Source: Amphibacillus marinus
GTDB taxonomy: Bacteria; Bacillota; Bacilli; Bacillales; Amphibacillaceae
Direction: 5' to 3'
NCBI RefSeq assembly: GCF_900110345.1
Contig: NZ_FODJ01000002.1
Location: 186,001 to 250,000 of the forward strand
DNA: 64,000 bases
Position numbers and translations under genes: made by a program. The notes beneath the pieces were generated by a model. It ran no database searches. It saw nothing but the letters and a program-made list of their open reading frames with translations, and had not been told where the DNA came from. This document shows, piece after piece, positions 37,270-46,425 of the stretch (positions within the stretch are counted from its first letter, which is position 1; the number at the start of each line of letters is the position of its first letter).

Positions 37270-37425
37270 TTATCTCCAATATTTAGTATCTAAGTCTCCG
37301 GATTCAGTCGCAGTAAGTATGGCACTCAGCTCACTGTCACCTATTCCTAGTAGGCTCGCTTTTCCTTTTTTAATAAGCTCTAATACATCTAAATTAGTAC
37401 TTAAATAATAAACAATATCTTTCAT
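37270..37425 (-). CDS. comX: ComX pheromone precursor
   Basis: 51-residue frame with ATG seven bases after AAAGGAGAG, between comQ and comP. It begins MKDIVYYLSTNLDVLELIKK and ends SGDLDTKYWR. Like known ComX precursors (about 52-58 residues) it has no signal peptide, is acidic in the C-terminal part and has a single Trp near the C-terminus (Trp50), the residue that ComQ prenylates. By analogy the mature signal would be the last 5-10 residues with prenyl-Trp at the penultimate position. The sequence is very different from B. subtilis 168 ComX apart from these features, as expected for this fast-evolving pherotype gene. Confidence 0.82.
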   Translation of the reverse strand: MKDIVYYLSTNLDVLELIKKGKASLLGIGDSELSAILTATESGDLDTKYWR

Positions 37426-37438
37426 AAAAAACTCTCCT

Positions 37439-38341
37439 TTAAAAAAAACGAGTTAGTTGCTCCTTATAAGCAGAAGAGATATCAAGTTTACTGATTTGTT
37501 GTAATGCTTTAATTCGCTCAAGTGCTATAATAGTTTTCGTATACCTCATCGCACCCAACAATTCCATTTCTTGAATAGCTAACTGTTTTTCACTATATAT
37601 TTGACTAAACGGGGTATCTGTTTGATAATATGTCTTTATTATACTCTGATCCGGTATATCTAGCATATACAAAATTGGCAATGTCTTCTTTTTGCTCGAT
37701 ATATCACTTTTCTTTTCCCAATGATACAGATCATTAAGATCATTTAAAAGCTGAGAGATGATGCCCATTTTCTCCGCATACTGCCTAATAATATTTATTT
37801 GCACGTCTTGCGCCTTAGCCATAGTCGCACCAATGAGGGATGAGAATCTTATTAAAGCTGTTTTGTTCTTTACAACTTGGAAATAGTCTCCTTCATTATT
37901 AATATCATTTTTCAAATCCAGATGCTGTCCAACTAATGATGAAAATATTGCCGAGTAGAACAGTTTACTTGCTAACTTCTCACTTATCTCTGTGTACAGA
38001 TCAAGTGTTTGTTTACCAAGTAGAAATAGACCAACAGCAATATTCGTTACAAGGGATGAATCCAATTTTCGCCAGGGTGCATCGACGTTATCCTGATCCT
38101 GTAGATCATCCAGAATATCACTTGCTAATGCAAGCATTTCAACTGCTGCTGCCGCTTGATAAATGTCACCTTGCTCTTCCCCATTAAACATTTTATAATG
38201 AAGGACAGTTATCTGAGCGAAAAGAAAGTCTCTCTCTTTAGCTTGGTAGTCAAAAAAATCCATAGCTAAAGATTGGATTTCATCTAAGTTAAAGGATGAT
38301 CGGACTTGATCCTTTATTGTTTCTCGAATAAACTTTCGCAT
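37439..38341 (-). CDS. comQ: ComQ isoprenyl transferase
   Basis: 300-residue all-alpha polyprenyl-synthase-like enzyme that modifies and helps release the ComX pheromone. Two Asp-rich metal motifs are present: DDLQD at 78-82 and NDLND at 200-204, the second followed by YHWEKKSDISSKKKTLPILY, as in ComQ. It is shorter in function than chain-elongating synthases; context (ComX-like frame 13 bases downstream, then ComP and ComA) fixes the role. ATG after GGGAGGGG. An extended -10 promoter lies about 190 bases upstream. Confidence 0.92.
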   Translation of the reverse strand: MRKFIRETIKDQVRSSFNLDEIQSLAMDFFDYQAKERDFLFAQITVLHYKMFNGEEQGDIYQAAAAVEMLALASDILDDLQDQDNVDAPWRKLDSSLVTNIAVGLFLLGKQTLDLYTEISEKLASKLFYSAIFSSLVGQHLDLKNDINNEGDYFQVVKNKTALIRFSSLIGATMAKAQDVQINIIRQYAEKMGIISQLLNDLNDLYHWEKKSDISSKKKTLPILYMLDIPDQSIIKTYYQTDTPFSQIYSEKQLAIQEMELLGAMRYTKTIIALERIKALQQISKLDISSAYKEQLTRFF

Positions 38342-38523
38342 AGCCCCTCCCTTTCTTTTTCACTATGCATGTGGAGGTATCTATCCACCAGCAATATCCT
38401 AATCTTTTATCTTTAGATAAGTTTGGCATGGAAGGTGAAGGCATATTAATGCTTCTGAGTGGTGTAGGTTCGTAGATGAAGAGTAGAAAAAACATAATAA
38501 CTGTAAGATAACGTACACAATCT

Positions 38524-38532
38524 ATTATAGCA
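38524..38532 (-). promoter_or_regulatory. extended -10 promoter of comQXPA
   Basis: TGCTATAAT on the minus strand; the -35 region (TGTAAT) is poor. The leader of about 175 bases contains a small hairpin (GTGGA/TCCAC) and no convincing gene. The rest of 38342-38625 shows nothing recognisable, including no ComA box. Confidence 0.45.
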
Positions 38533-38625
38533 AAGCTAAATCTAGATTACACTACCATATCGCTACCTTTTTTCATATTTACAATCGAGAAAATGCTTTG
38601 TTTTTTTCAAAAGCTCTTAGTAGAC

Positions 38626-39183
38626 TTAGACTGACTGGTAATCCATCTGCTGCCTAATTTGCTCTTTTACTTCTGTTCCAGCTAGTTTTTCACATAAGAA
38701 TAAACCTAAATCAATTGATGAGCTTACACCCCTAGCTGTTATGACATCCCCTGCCTCAACAATGCGTTCCTCTTTTACAACTGTATATTTAGCTAGTTCT
38801 TGATACGCATTTGGATGGGTGGTCGCCTCTCTATTAGTTAGAAATCCAGCCGCCCCGAGTAATAATGAGCCGGTACAGACCGATGCTTTTAACGAACAAT
38901 GCTGTGCTGTTTCTAGCCAGGTAATAAAACTAGTATCCGCCACTAAAGTACGTGTCCCCAACCCCCCTGGGACAACGATCATATTATAATTAGCTAAATC
39001 AGGTTTTATTTGCGTTGCCGTAAACATAAGTCCAGTGTGATCCCTGACTTGTTGACAATCAGCACAAATATCCCAGTTCAAATCTGGGATAAAACCCATC
39101 GTCTTTAAACGGGTTAGTGCATCATATACGCCAATAAAATCTAAAGCTGTCATTCCATCAAATACAATAAAAGCAAGCTTCAT
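38626..39183 (-). CDS. DJ-1/PfpI family protein
   Basis: 185-residue class I glutamine-amidotransferase-like protein. The nucleophile elbow SVCTGSLLLGAAGFL contains Cys103; the conserved Glu/Asp site is near VFDGMTALDFIGVYDAL. This sub-branch resembles isonitrile hydratase InhA/ThiJ-like proteins and amidase-regulator N-domains rather than the protease-like PfpI. Possible roles are deglycase, hydratase or hydrolase. Its ATG overlaps the stop of the small membrane protein gene (ATGA), so they are coupled. Confidence 0.85.
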   Translation of the reverse strand: MKLAFIVFDGMTALDFIGVYDALTRLKTMGFIPDLNWDICADCQQVRDHTGLMFTATQIKPDLANYNMIVVPGGLGTRTLVADTSFITWLETAQHCSLKASVCTGSLLLGAAGFLTNREATTHPNAYQELAKYTVVKEERIVEAGDVITARGVSSSIDLGLFLCEKLAGTEVKEQIRQQMDYQSV

Positions 39184-39365
39184 ACTTGTTCACGCTCGCG
39201 TTTCCTTTTTAAATAATAGCTGATCATGTAATAAGCAACCCAAAACAGCAAGATAACTAGAAAGGCAATGTATTGAGAGTCAGGAAGTACGAAAAAGGCA
39301 ATTAGGCTAATGATAAAAAAAGGTGGCATTAGATACCAATACAATTTATCCTTAAAAATTTTCAC
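39180..39365 (-). CDS. small two-helix membrane protein
   Basis: 61-residue protein with two hydrophobic helices (about 11-29 and 33-52) joined by a short LPDSQY loop and ending in a basic tail KRKREREQ, so N- and C-termini are probably inside. GTG start six bases after AAGGAGTG. I do not recognise the family. It is translationally coupled to the DJ-1-like gene, which suggests a shared process. Confidence 0.6.
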   Translation of the reverse strand: MKIFKDKLYWYLMPPFFIISLIAFFVLPDSQYIAFLVILLFWVAYYMISYYLKRKREREQV

Positions 39366-39513
39366 TGTTAATCACTCCTTCATTTTTCTAAATTAGTAAT
39401 AACAATTAAACTTAATTACTTATTTATGTTTACATTGCTATAGCATTTTCACTTATCGAGAACGCACACCGTGCATTAGCTTGCTAATCACAAGCATGGC
39501 CCTCGGTTATCTT

Positions 39514-40074
39514 TTACCTGTTACTAGTATGAAAGGGACAGCTAATGATGTGGTCGTCAATCATTCCGACTGCTTGCATAAACGAGTAAATAATAACTGG
39601 CCCAACAAATTTAAAACCACGCTTTTTTAAATCCTTACTCAATTGCTTGGAAAGCTCTGTTTCTGCCGGAACTTGACTTTCATCCTCCCAGCAGTTAATG
39701 ATCTGTTTACCATCAACATATTGCCACAAAAAGTCCACAAAACTATTGTATTCAGTTTTAAGAGCAAGTACAGCTTGGGCATTACTTCTAATTGCTTTAA
39801 GTTTTGCGCTATTCTTTATAACCCCACTGTTTACGCGAATTTCCTCAAGTTGTTGATCAGTCAGCTTAGCGCAATAGGTAATATCAAACTTCTTAAAGGC
39901 TTCTTGATAAGCCTCCCTTTTTGCAAGGACAATACTCCACGACAAACCTGCTTGAGCACCTTCTAAACAAAGCAACTCAAATAAATACTGGTCATTTTTA
40001 GTAGGCACACACCATTCCTTATCATGATATGCAAGCATTATTTGATTCTCACCTGGCCATGAACATGCTTTCAA
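39514..40074 (-). CDS. tag: DNA-3-methyladenine glycosylase I
   Basis: 186-residue constitutive alkylation-repair glycosylase that removes 3-methyladenine. It carries the Tag zinc-snap residues (Cys4, His17 and the C-terminal DDHIISC His and Cys), and the catalytic Glu38 in LCLEGAQAGLSW. The internal block VNSGVIKNSAKLKAIRSNAQAVL is the usual DNA-binding hairpin region. TTG start after AAAAGGGG. It stands alone; no Ada-type regulator is near. Confidence 0.95.
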   Translation of the reverse strand: MKACSWPGENQIMLAYHDKEWCVPTKNDQYLFELLCLEGAQAGLSWSIVLAKREAYQEAFKKFDITYCAKLTDQQLEEIRVNSGVIKNSAKLKAIRSNAQAVLALKTEYNSFVDFLWQYVDGKQIINCWEDESQVPAETELSKQLSKDLKKRGFKFVGPVIIYSFMQAVGMIDDHIISCPFHTSNR

Positions 40075-40115
40075 TATAATTGCCCCTTTTCCTGTAATCG
40101 TTGTAGCTAGCTTAG

Positions 40116-40748
40116 TTACCGAATAAGATTATGAATTTCATCAATATCAAATGGCTCATTTACTTTTACACCGTTAACATAGACTGAGGGAACTGTTTCA
40201 ACATTCAACCCTCTTTGGTACCTTCTTGACACGTTCATTGAATCAAGCTCTGGCTCTTGAAGCATTAGCTCAGAATCCAGCGCAAATTCTGCAACAAGAT
40301 CACTAATATAAGCATCAGTTCCCCAATAACCATCATCGTCCTCTGATTGGGAATCTTGAATAATGCGGCGCGCAACAGCAAAGTATTGTTCAGGTGCATG
40401 ACGAATAATATTCTGATCAAAATTGGCAAGTCTTAAAGAAGCATTATCTAAAAAAGTCATTGCTTGAATTCTAAATGTAGCCTCTCCAGTTGTAATATAT
40501 TCTTCCTCTAACTCAGGAAGCACCTCTTCCATCCAGACCTTACACCACGGACAAGAATAGTCTAAAGCCAGTAAAATCTCTGTTTCTGCATCTTCATCAC
40601 CTAAGTAAACAAGTGGCTGATCATCAACGGGTGTTGTATCATACACTGTTACTGATAGCGCTCGTACTGTTAACCAAATTGCTAAACCAATTACGACAAC
40701 ACCAAAAGTACTTCCTAATATTATTAAATTTCTTTTAGACAAGTTCAT
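40116..40748 (-). CDS. membrane-anchored DsbA-like thiol oxidoreductase
   Basis: 210-residue thioredoxin-fold protein with an N-terminal anchor (about 8-30) and the active site CPWC (Cys66, Cys69), then an alpha-helical insert and cis-Pro at TVPSVYVNG. It is in the BdbD/DsbA-like family: extracytoplasmic disulphide formation or exchange. No BdbC-like quinone reductase is adjacent. ATG after AAGGGAG. Upstream lies the second 51-bp repeat array. Confidence 0.88.
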   Translation of the reverse strand: MNLSKRNLIILGSTFGVVVIGLAIWLTVRALSVTVYDTTPVDDQPLVYLGDEDAETEILLALDYSCPWCKVWMEEVLPELEEEYITTGEATFRIQAMTFLDNASLRLANFDQNIIRHAPEQYFAVARRIIQDSQSEDDDGYWGTDAYISDLVAEFALDSELMLQEPELDSMNVSRRYQRGLNVETVPSVYVNGVKVNEPFDIDEIHNLIR

Positions 40749-40860
40749 ACACTCCCTTAACCAAGTAGATAAATTTACTTTACCTCATCTTGGGTCTTTT
40801 TGCTAGAAATATAAATGATTTGTATTAGCTTTTCATTCATTACTTGGGGGATACTCTGTT

Positions 40861-41110
40861 TCTGCCTTAACGCATTAGGTGCTTACGTTGACCTGAATTG
40901 GATTTTTGCTTCCCAAGTTAACGCATTCGGCTTTTCCGTTAACTTGGATTGGCTTTTTGCCTTCCACGTTAACGCATCCGGCTTTTCCGTTAACCTGGAT
41001 TGACTTTTCGCCTTCCACGTTAACGCATCCGGCTTTTTCGTTAACCTGGATTGGCTTTTCACTTTCCACGTTAACGCATCTGGCGCTTCTGTTAACCTAG
41101 AACAAGCAGG
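40861..41110. repeat. 51-bp tandem repeat array, locus 2 (five units)
   Basis: GCAT markers at 40872, 40923, 40974, 41025 and 41076 give four intervals of exactly 51 bp. The consensus begins GTTAACGCATCCGGCTTTTC, then CGTTAACCTGGATTGGCTTT and TCGCCTTCCAC. It shares (C)GTTAACGCATCC, the second GTTAACCTGGA and the period with the array at 31.6 kb, in the same orientation on the plus strand. Two GTTAAC palindromes 16 bases apart are in every unit. It lies between the dsbA-like gene and a NERD pseudogene; no translation is supported. Confidence 0.9.
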
Positions 41111-41151
41111 TATCCTTTTATAGATTGGAAAAACCAATTAATAAATAAAGA

Positions 41152-42000
41152 CTAAATAAAATGAGATTTCTTTCCATTATTAACGAACTTCAAATGCTGG
41201 TTAAGTACTTTTCTGCACCAGTGTTTTGAAACTATGCCTCCACAAAGATCAAACAACTTAGCTGTGGTCAATCTTGACCCAGAAAATAACAATCGATAAG
41301 CTTTTATGTTAGACAAGATACCTGTTTCACAACTTATTAGATTTTTGCAACGCTGACAATGAAATTGCTTGGTACTTTTTGCGAAGAGCAAACCCGAACA
41401 GTCCGAACAAAATATTCCTGCCTTTAAAGCACCTAAACTATACTCTGGAATTTGCTCAAATCGAGAGTTATCTAATTGATAGGAAAGGAGATGGCTAGCA
41501 AGCTTTTGATCATAGATACTCGGTTGATTTAAGCCAATTGTCTTTTTAAGAAAACGACTAATTTGCTAATAGAAAATAATAGGATCATGAGGTGAGGCTT
41601 GGTAGAGGACAAAAGAAGGATTCGTAAAAACGACGTAGCTCTCAACTTGGGCTTTTAACTTTGCAGCATGCAACGCTCGTCTTAAAACTGATGCTGTCCT
41701 TTGAATTTGCAGAAGGGGATTTTTAATCTCTAATTTCAAAGCCATTCAATACCAACAATCATTTTCGAGATAGTAATCGCCTTGATAATTCTTTACTTCA
41801 AGGACGTATAACTGTTGATTTTTCACTATCAGTGCGTCAATCTGCACCTCAGTTTGGTTAATACTTATTAACAAGTCTTGCAAATATACCCCATTTACCT
41901 TAGACTGTTGAATCGCTTGACCAAGTTGAACTTCCCCCTCATAGCCTAATTGTAAATGCTCAAGATAGTTAAGTTGTTCTAGCGACAACTGCATTCTCAA
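41152..42000 (-). pseudogene. NERD-domain protein gene with two in-frame stops
   Basis: One continuous minus-strand frame of 282 codons is broken by TGA at 41748-41746 and TAG at 41568-41566 but has no frameshift. Before the first stop is a NERD nuclease-related domain (GYEGEVQLGQAI, VQIDALIVKNQQLYVLEVKNYQGDYY). Between the stops, EIKNPLLQIQRTASVLRRALH continues the domain. After the second come a four-Cys zinc ribbon (FCSDCSGLLF, FHCQRCKN) and a helical end. This matches Bacillus NERD proteins of about 300 residues. No good start is present; TTG 42000 or ATG 41994 could serve. Two point nonsense mutations make it a recent pseudogene. Confidence 0.82.
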
Positions 42001-42422
42001 GTTAAGATGTTCATAAATAGCAAGCAGTCTTGATTTTCACCTATTTACTAGTTGAGACATTTAATCCCCTCCCTTCACTAGCTTAAATAAAGTATTCGAC
42101 ACTTTCGCGAGATCTCCCTCTTTTAACTATAGATTGTTTTTTTAAAAAAAGTCTATTAATTTTAACCAGTCTATTGAAGAATACAATCAAGATCTGTTTT
42201 TTAATCATCCATACTGCCCTAATTATTTTTTGTGCAATTCACTTGAAAAGATTCTTCATTTTTGCTCAAACCAGCAAATTCAGCTCGTTACCTAGCCTTA
42301 GAGCAGTTCAACTAAACAAACCACTTTAGTTCAATTTAAAAAATTAGCATTATTTTCAATTTCTATTTCTTGTTATTTTACATCTGTTCATAAAGCGGGA
42401 ATAGGTTAGCCTAAGCTACATA

Positions 42423-42460
42423 TTAAAGCCTGGGCTTTAATATTAAAACCCAGGCTTTAA
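42423..42460 (-). terminator. terminator of the mannitol operon
   Basis: Perfect 12-bp stem TTAAAGCCTGGG / CCCAGGCTTTAA with further A-T pairing inward, six bases after the mtlD stop. The remaining stretch 42001-42422 is AT-rich and shows no gene, repeat or clear promoter. Confidence 0.75.
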
Positions 42461-42465
42461 GCTTA

Positions 42466-43623
42466 CTATTTTAATTCCTTTAATACTTCTAACTGCGCTA
42501 ATGCAGCTTTAATGACTGGATGCTCTACATCTAATTCGGTTACCAACGCAAGCGCTTTTTGGTAGCCATTTTCTTTAACTGACCATTGTAACTCCTTAGC
42601 CTCTTGATCTTCTACAAAATCATAGCTTACTGCCGCCGCAATTGCTTTAGCTAAGTAAGGAGGTGCCTCGCCAAATAAATCTAAATAAAGCGTTGCTGGG
42701 CGAATAAATCGGTCATTTTTACCGAGCTTCCGGAGCGGACCGCGCGCAACACGGGTTAATTCATCCGAAATATGCGGGTTTAAGAAGCGCCCAATAATTT
42801 TTTCAATATACGCTTCATGCTCAGCTTGGTCAAACCCAAATTGCTTGACAATGACGCGGCCTGTTTCGGATAGAGCGCCTTTGACAATATCAAGAACCGG
42901 TGGCGAATCCATAGCCTCCTTAACCGTATCTAAGCCTAGATAGTAGCCTAGATAGGCGGCGACTGCATGCCCTGTATTAACGGTAAATAACTTTCGCTCA
43001 ATGAAAGGTGCTAAGTCTGAAACATAGGTAATTCCCTTAACATCAGGCTTCTCACCTTTAATACCTTGCTCATCAACAACCCACTCATAATAAGGCTCAA
43101 CAGAAACGGTCAATAACTCTTCATGCGATTGATTCGGAACAATGCGGTCAACAGCAGCATTTGGGAAGCCGACTAGTGCTTCGACAGCAGGACGCTGAAT
43201 TTCCGGTATTCTTTCAAGAACATGCTGCTTTAATAAATCACTACCACCAATCATATTCTCACAAGCAATCACATTAACTGGTGTCTGATTATTTTCAAAT
43301 CGCTTTAATAAACCCTTTGCGATAACATCGGCGATTAATGGTAAAATACCTGCCCCTACAGCAGTGGTTATGACGTCTGCTTCAACAATTGCTTCAATGA
43401 CTGCATCAGGATCTTTAATGCTATTAATTCCTGAAATATTTTCAATAACCTCCTGTTGCTGGGCTTCATCCGCTAAGGTTACCGTGTATTTTTGCTTTTG
43501 ATTAATCTCATTAATGACTTTCTCATTAACATCGACGAAAACAGTATGGTAACCAGCACGGTATAACAACATGCCAATAAAGCCACGACCAATGTTCCCC
43601 GCTCCAAAATGGACAGCCTTCAT
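42466..43623 (-). CDS. mtlD: mannitol-1-phosphate 5-dehydrogenase
   Basis: 385-residue NAD-dependent dehydrogenase converting mannitol 1-phosphate to fructose 6-phosphate. The dinucleotide motif GAGNIGRGFIG begins at residue 7; catalytic-domain signatures include ERKLFTVNTGHAVAAYLGY and GPLRKLGKNDRFIRPA with the conserved Lys. It begins directly at the mtlF stop region behind GTGGGGTG. It ends the operon mtlA-mtlR-mtlF-mtlD and directs the PTS product into glycolysis. Confidence 0.97.
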   Translation of the reverse strand: MKAVHFGAGNIGRGFIGMLLYRAGYHTVFVDVNEKVINEINQKQKYTVTLADEAQQQEVIENISGINSIKDPDAVIEAIVEADVITTAVGAGILPLIADVIAKGLLKRFENNQTPVNVIACENMIGGSDLLKQHVLERIPEIQRPAVEALVGFPNAAVDRIVPNQSHEELLTVSVEPYYEWVVDEQGIKGEKPDVKGITYVSDLAPFIERKLFTVNTGHAVAAYLGYYLGLDTVKEAMDSPPVLDIVKGALSETGRVIVKQFGFDQAEHEAYIEKIIGRFLNPHISDELTRVARGPLRKLGKNDRFIRPATLYLDLFGEAPPYLAKAIAAAVSYDFVEDQEAKELQWSVKENGYQKALALVTELDVEHPVIKAALAQLEVLKELK

Positions 43624-44058
43624 TTAATTCACCCCACTAAATAAGTTAAGGATCTCTTCCTTCGATGATGCTTGAATTAATTTTTGAATATTCTCTTCTT
43701 CGGCACAAACTAGTGCAATTTTCGATAAAATCTCAAGGTGCTCATCACCTTTGCCAGCAATACCAATTAAGATATTGACGGTATTACCATTAAAATCGAC
43801 ACCACTTGGCGTAATAACGACAGATAGTCCGGTTTCTTTTACCGCTTTCTTAGCGTCATCGGTACCGTGAGGAATGGCAACATTGTTACCGATATAAGTC
43901 GATGTAATTTCCTCACGTTCTAACATCTTCTCAACATACGATGCTTCTACATAACCATTCTCTACTAGAATTTTCCCTGTAAACCGAATAGCTTCCTCTT
44001 TACTACTTAAATTAGCACCTAACACAATATTATCTGCTGTTAAAATTTCTTTCGTCAT
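43624..44058 (-). CDS. mtlF: mannitol PTS EIIA
   Basis: 144-residue cytoplasmic phosphocarrier of the mannitol PTS. His64 in NVAIPHGTDDAKK is the phosphorylation site; the surrounding ILTADNIVLGANLSSKEEAI and EHLEILSKIALVCAEEE segments are typical of EIIA-Mtl. It takes phosphate from HPr and gives it to the EIIB domain of MtlA, and in Bacilli also to MtlR. Start ATG 44058 with GGAG eight bases upstream; the longer frame to 44076 would begin at the mtlR stop without a site. Confidence 0.95.
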   Translation of the reverse strand: MTKEILTADNIVLGANLSSKEEAIRFTGKILVENGYVEASYVEKMLEREEITSTYIGNNVAIPHGTDDAKKAVKETGLSVVITPSGVDFNGNTVNILIGIAGKGDEHLEILSKIALVCAEEENIQKLIQASSKEEILNLFSGVN

Positions 44059-44072
44059 GTTGAACACTCCAT

Positions 44073-46166
44073 TCATAATTTTTCATTTATAAATTGATTA
44101 AGTTGCTGAGCCAAGTATTGTTTTATTTTCCCTTTATCATTGGACTCAAACAATTCAATTGTCTTTTCATTTCTAATAATTAATGCACTAATATGACTTA
44201 GAATTTCTAAGCCCTCATTCTGGACATCCTTCGGTGATAGCATAACCAACAACACCCGACTCTCCATCGGCTTATTATCCATTCCCATTACTTCAACAGC
44301 ACTTCCTAAGCTAAAAATAATGAACAGTGGCTGCCTGATTTGTTCGTGCCTAGCATGAAAAAGCGTTAATGCTGTATTTGGAATGCCTAGACCACCTAGC
44401 CGCTCACGCTCAAGTAGCACTTGATAAATCGGCTCACTATTGTCCAGTCGCTGGAGCGCTTTAATTTGCGTGCTTGCTACATGAAGCGCCTCATCCTTAG
44501 TTGGCTTTCCTGAAATCTGATGAACATCAAATTGTTGTAATAAATCAAACGTTATTTTACCATAAGCTTGCATTTTTTTTAACCGATTTAAAATTTCCTG
44601 TTCATTAAGCAAGCCCTCCTGAGCGGGCTTTATTTTTTTTCGATTTACCTTTAATGCCTTTTGATTAATAATTGTCTTAAGTTCAGCAATTTCTTGATTA
44701 GTTAAAATGGGCGAAACTAAAACATAATCATCAATTTGTTCCCTTAGCGGGATTGTTGAAATGACAAGATCATAGTGCTCTGGTAGAACATTGTTCAATT
44801 CAAACAACGAGCAATTATCAATGCGATCAATTTCACTTATTTCTTGTTGGATTCGCGAGGCTAGCATCTTAGAAGTCCCAATCCCACTCGAGCAAATAAC
44901 AAGGGCAGACAGTTTAAGTTGTTGATCCCTTTGGATGGTCGCTGCCGCAAAGTGTAAAACAAGATAGGCAATTTCCTCATCTGGAAAAACCACACCATGA
45001 AAGACTTCAACACAAGCTGATTTAATAACCTTAAATAATGCTTGATAGTCACGCCTAATTTCAGCCATTAAAGGGTTGCTAATATGCATATCCTTTTGAA
45101 TGCGATAAATGGTCGGTTTTAGATGTGTCAACAAATCGTTAAATAGCCCTTGATGATTCGATAGTGATGTTTGAATCTTTTCTTCTACTGTTGTGATGAG
45201 TGCCTTCGTCTGATAAGCGATATCAATTGAAGATTCTTCGAGCAAATAATCATTATCCGTTCTTAACTTGGCACCAAGCAAATGCATGGTAATGTATCCG
45301 ATCTCATCAACCGGTATCTTCAATTTGAAGGCATCTTGCAGCTCTTGAATAATTTTTTCAGCAATCTGGTATTCCTTAGAATGCTTTAATTCATTCAAAT
45401 AATTCAAATCAAAATGGATACGCTCACCCTTCTGAATGCGTTCAATTGCTAAGGCTAAGTGGACGACTAGACCAATATAGGAGCTATCCGCTAGTGCATA
45501 AGGTAAATCATTTCTGACATGTTCAATACTCTTTTCAATCGTCACCAGCTTTGATTGATCAACAAGACCAAGTAAACGGTCAGAGATAGAATCAAGTGGT
45601 TGCTTCGACCGCTTCTCAATGTTTTGTTTAATTAACATCATAAAATCAAGCTCATCAACATACTTGGTAATGAGGTGACTTAAGGCTGCCCGCTTGCTTG
45701 ATTCCTTGCCCTCGACTTTAACCCCATATCCTCGTTTACGGACAAGACTAAGCTTATACTCCTCTAGGATAGCTTCGAGCTTATCAAGGTCATTACTCAC
45801 TGTCGCAATCGTTACATTAAGCTCGTTCGCTAACGTAAATAGCTTAATCGGTTCTAGTGCTTCTAACAATGATGTTAGAATAATTGCATGGCGTTCTTCT
45901 GGTGTATAATCAGTATACTCAACCTGAGTCATTGACAAATTCAATCGCTCTTTATTCGCTTTATCCCCTTCAAGACTTACGCCAACACCTGTTTTCTTAT
46001 TTAATAATAAATCATGCTCATCAAGAATACTTTCCACTACTTTTAAATCTCTGTGGATTGTTCGACTACTTACATCAAGGGCTCTAGCTAGCTTTTCAAT
46101 CGTAATGCCATTTTCATTGTTGAGTAGTTCCTCAATAATTCTGCGTTCTCGTCCTGATATATACAC
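44073..46166 (-). CDS. mtlR: MtlR transcriptional activator with PTS domains
   Basis: About 697 residues, close to B. subtilis MtlR (694). Order: winged HTH (about 5-65, RALDVSSRTIHRDLKVVESIL), second HTH-like region, PRD1 and PRD2 (about 180-400, with regulatory His such as in GLVVHLALAIER and YITMHLLGAKL), EIIB-Gat-like (VICSSGIGTSKMLASRIQQEI with Cys) and EIIA-Mtl-like (HARHEQ) domains. The GTG start at 46166 gives VYISGRE, aligning with MYMTARE of B. subtilis. Phosphorylation by HPr and MtlF/EIIB tunes its activity. The 240 bases upstream hold the mtlA terminator. Confidence 0.94.
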   Translation of the reverse strand: MYISGRERRIIEELLNNENGITIEKLARALDVSSRTIHRDLKVVESILDEHDLLLNKKTGVGVSLEGDKANKERLNLSMTQVEYTDYTPEERHAIILTSLLEALEPIKLFTLANELNVTIATVSNDLDKLEAILEEYKLSLVRKRGYGVKVEGKESSKRAALSHLITKYVDELDFMMLIKQNIEKRSKQPLDSISDRLLGLVDQSKLVTIEKSIEHVRNDLPYALADSSYIGLVVHLALAIERIQKGERIHFDLNYLNELKHSKEYQIAEKIIQELQDAFKLKIPVDEIGYITMHLLGAKLRTDNDYLLEESSIDIAYQTKALITTVEEKIQTSLSNHQGLFNDLLTHLKPTIYRIQKDMHISNPLMAEIRRDYQALFKVIKSACVEVFHGVVFPDEEIAYLVLHFAAATIQRDQQLKLSALVICSSGIGTSKMLASRIQQEISEIDRIDNCSLFELNNVLPEHYDLVISTIPLREQIDDYVLVSPILTNQEIAELKTIINQKALKVNRKKIKPAQEGLLNEQEILNRLKKMQAYGKITFDLLQQFDVHQISGKPTKDEALHVASTQIKALQRLDNSEPIYQVLLERERLGGLGIPNTALTLFHARHEQIRQPLFIIFSLGSAVEVMGMDNKPMESRVLLVMLSPKDVQNEGLEILSHISALIIRNEKTIELFESNDKGKIKQYLAQQLNQFINEKL

Positions 46167-46384
46167 ATTCACCACTCTCTTCAATTATTCTTTACTCTGA
46201 CTTGTTGACATATGACAGTTTACTATACCCTACTCCATAATAATAAATCCTTGTTTTTCATGAATTCAATAAAAAAAAGATGTGATTTCGTCCTTGGAGT
46301 TGTTGACATTATTTAATTGCCGTTAAAACCTTAGCTTACAATCACCAATTAAAATTCTCAAATCAAAAAAGGCTAAACAAGAAA

Positions 46385-46414
46385 AAACCTTACCCAAGAA
46401 AAAGGGCAAGGTTT
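46385..46414 (-). terminator. terminator after mtlA
   Basis: AAACCTTGCCC / GGGTAAGGTTT (one G-U pair) followed by a U-run on the minus strand, between mtlA and mtlR. It would lower expression of mtlRFD relative to mtlA. Confidence 0.75.
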
Positions 46415-46425
46415 CTCATTCGGTT

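Noticed and set aside
38289-38495. 68-codon minus-strand frame upstream of and overlapping comQ
   Set aside because: No ribosome binding site, no family resemblance, overlaps comQ coding sequence; not DegQ-like. Treated as comQ leader.
40815-41137. Overlapping frames on both strands across the second 51-bp array
   Set aside because: Same period artefact; several frames on both strands stay open at once and none has a start site.
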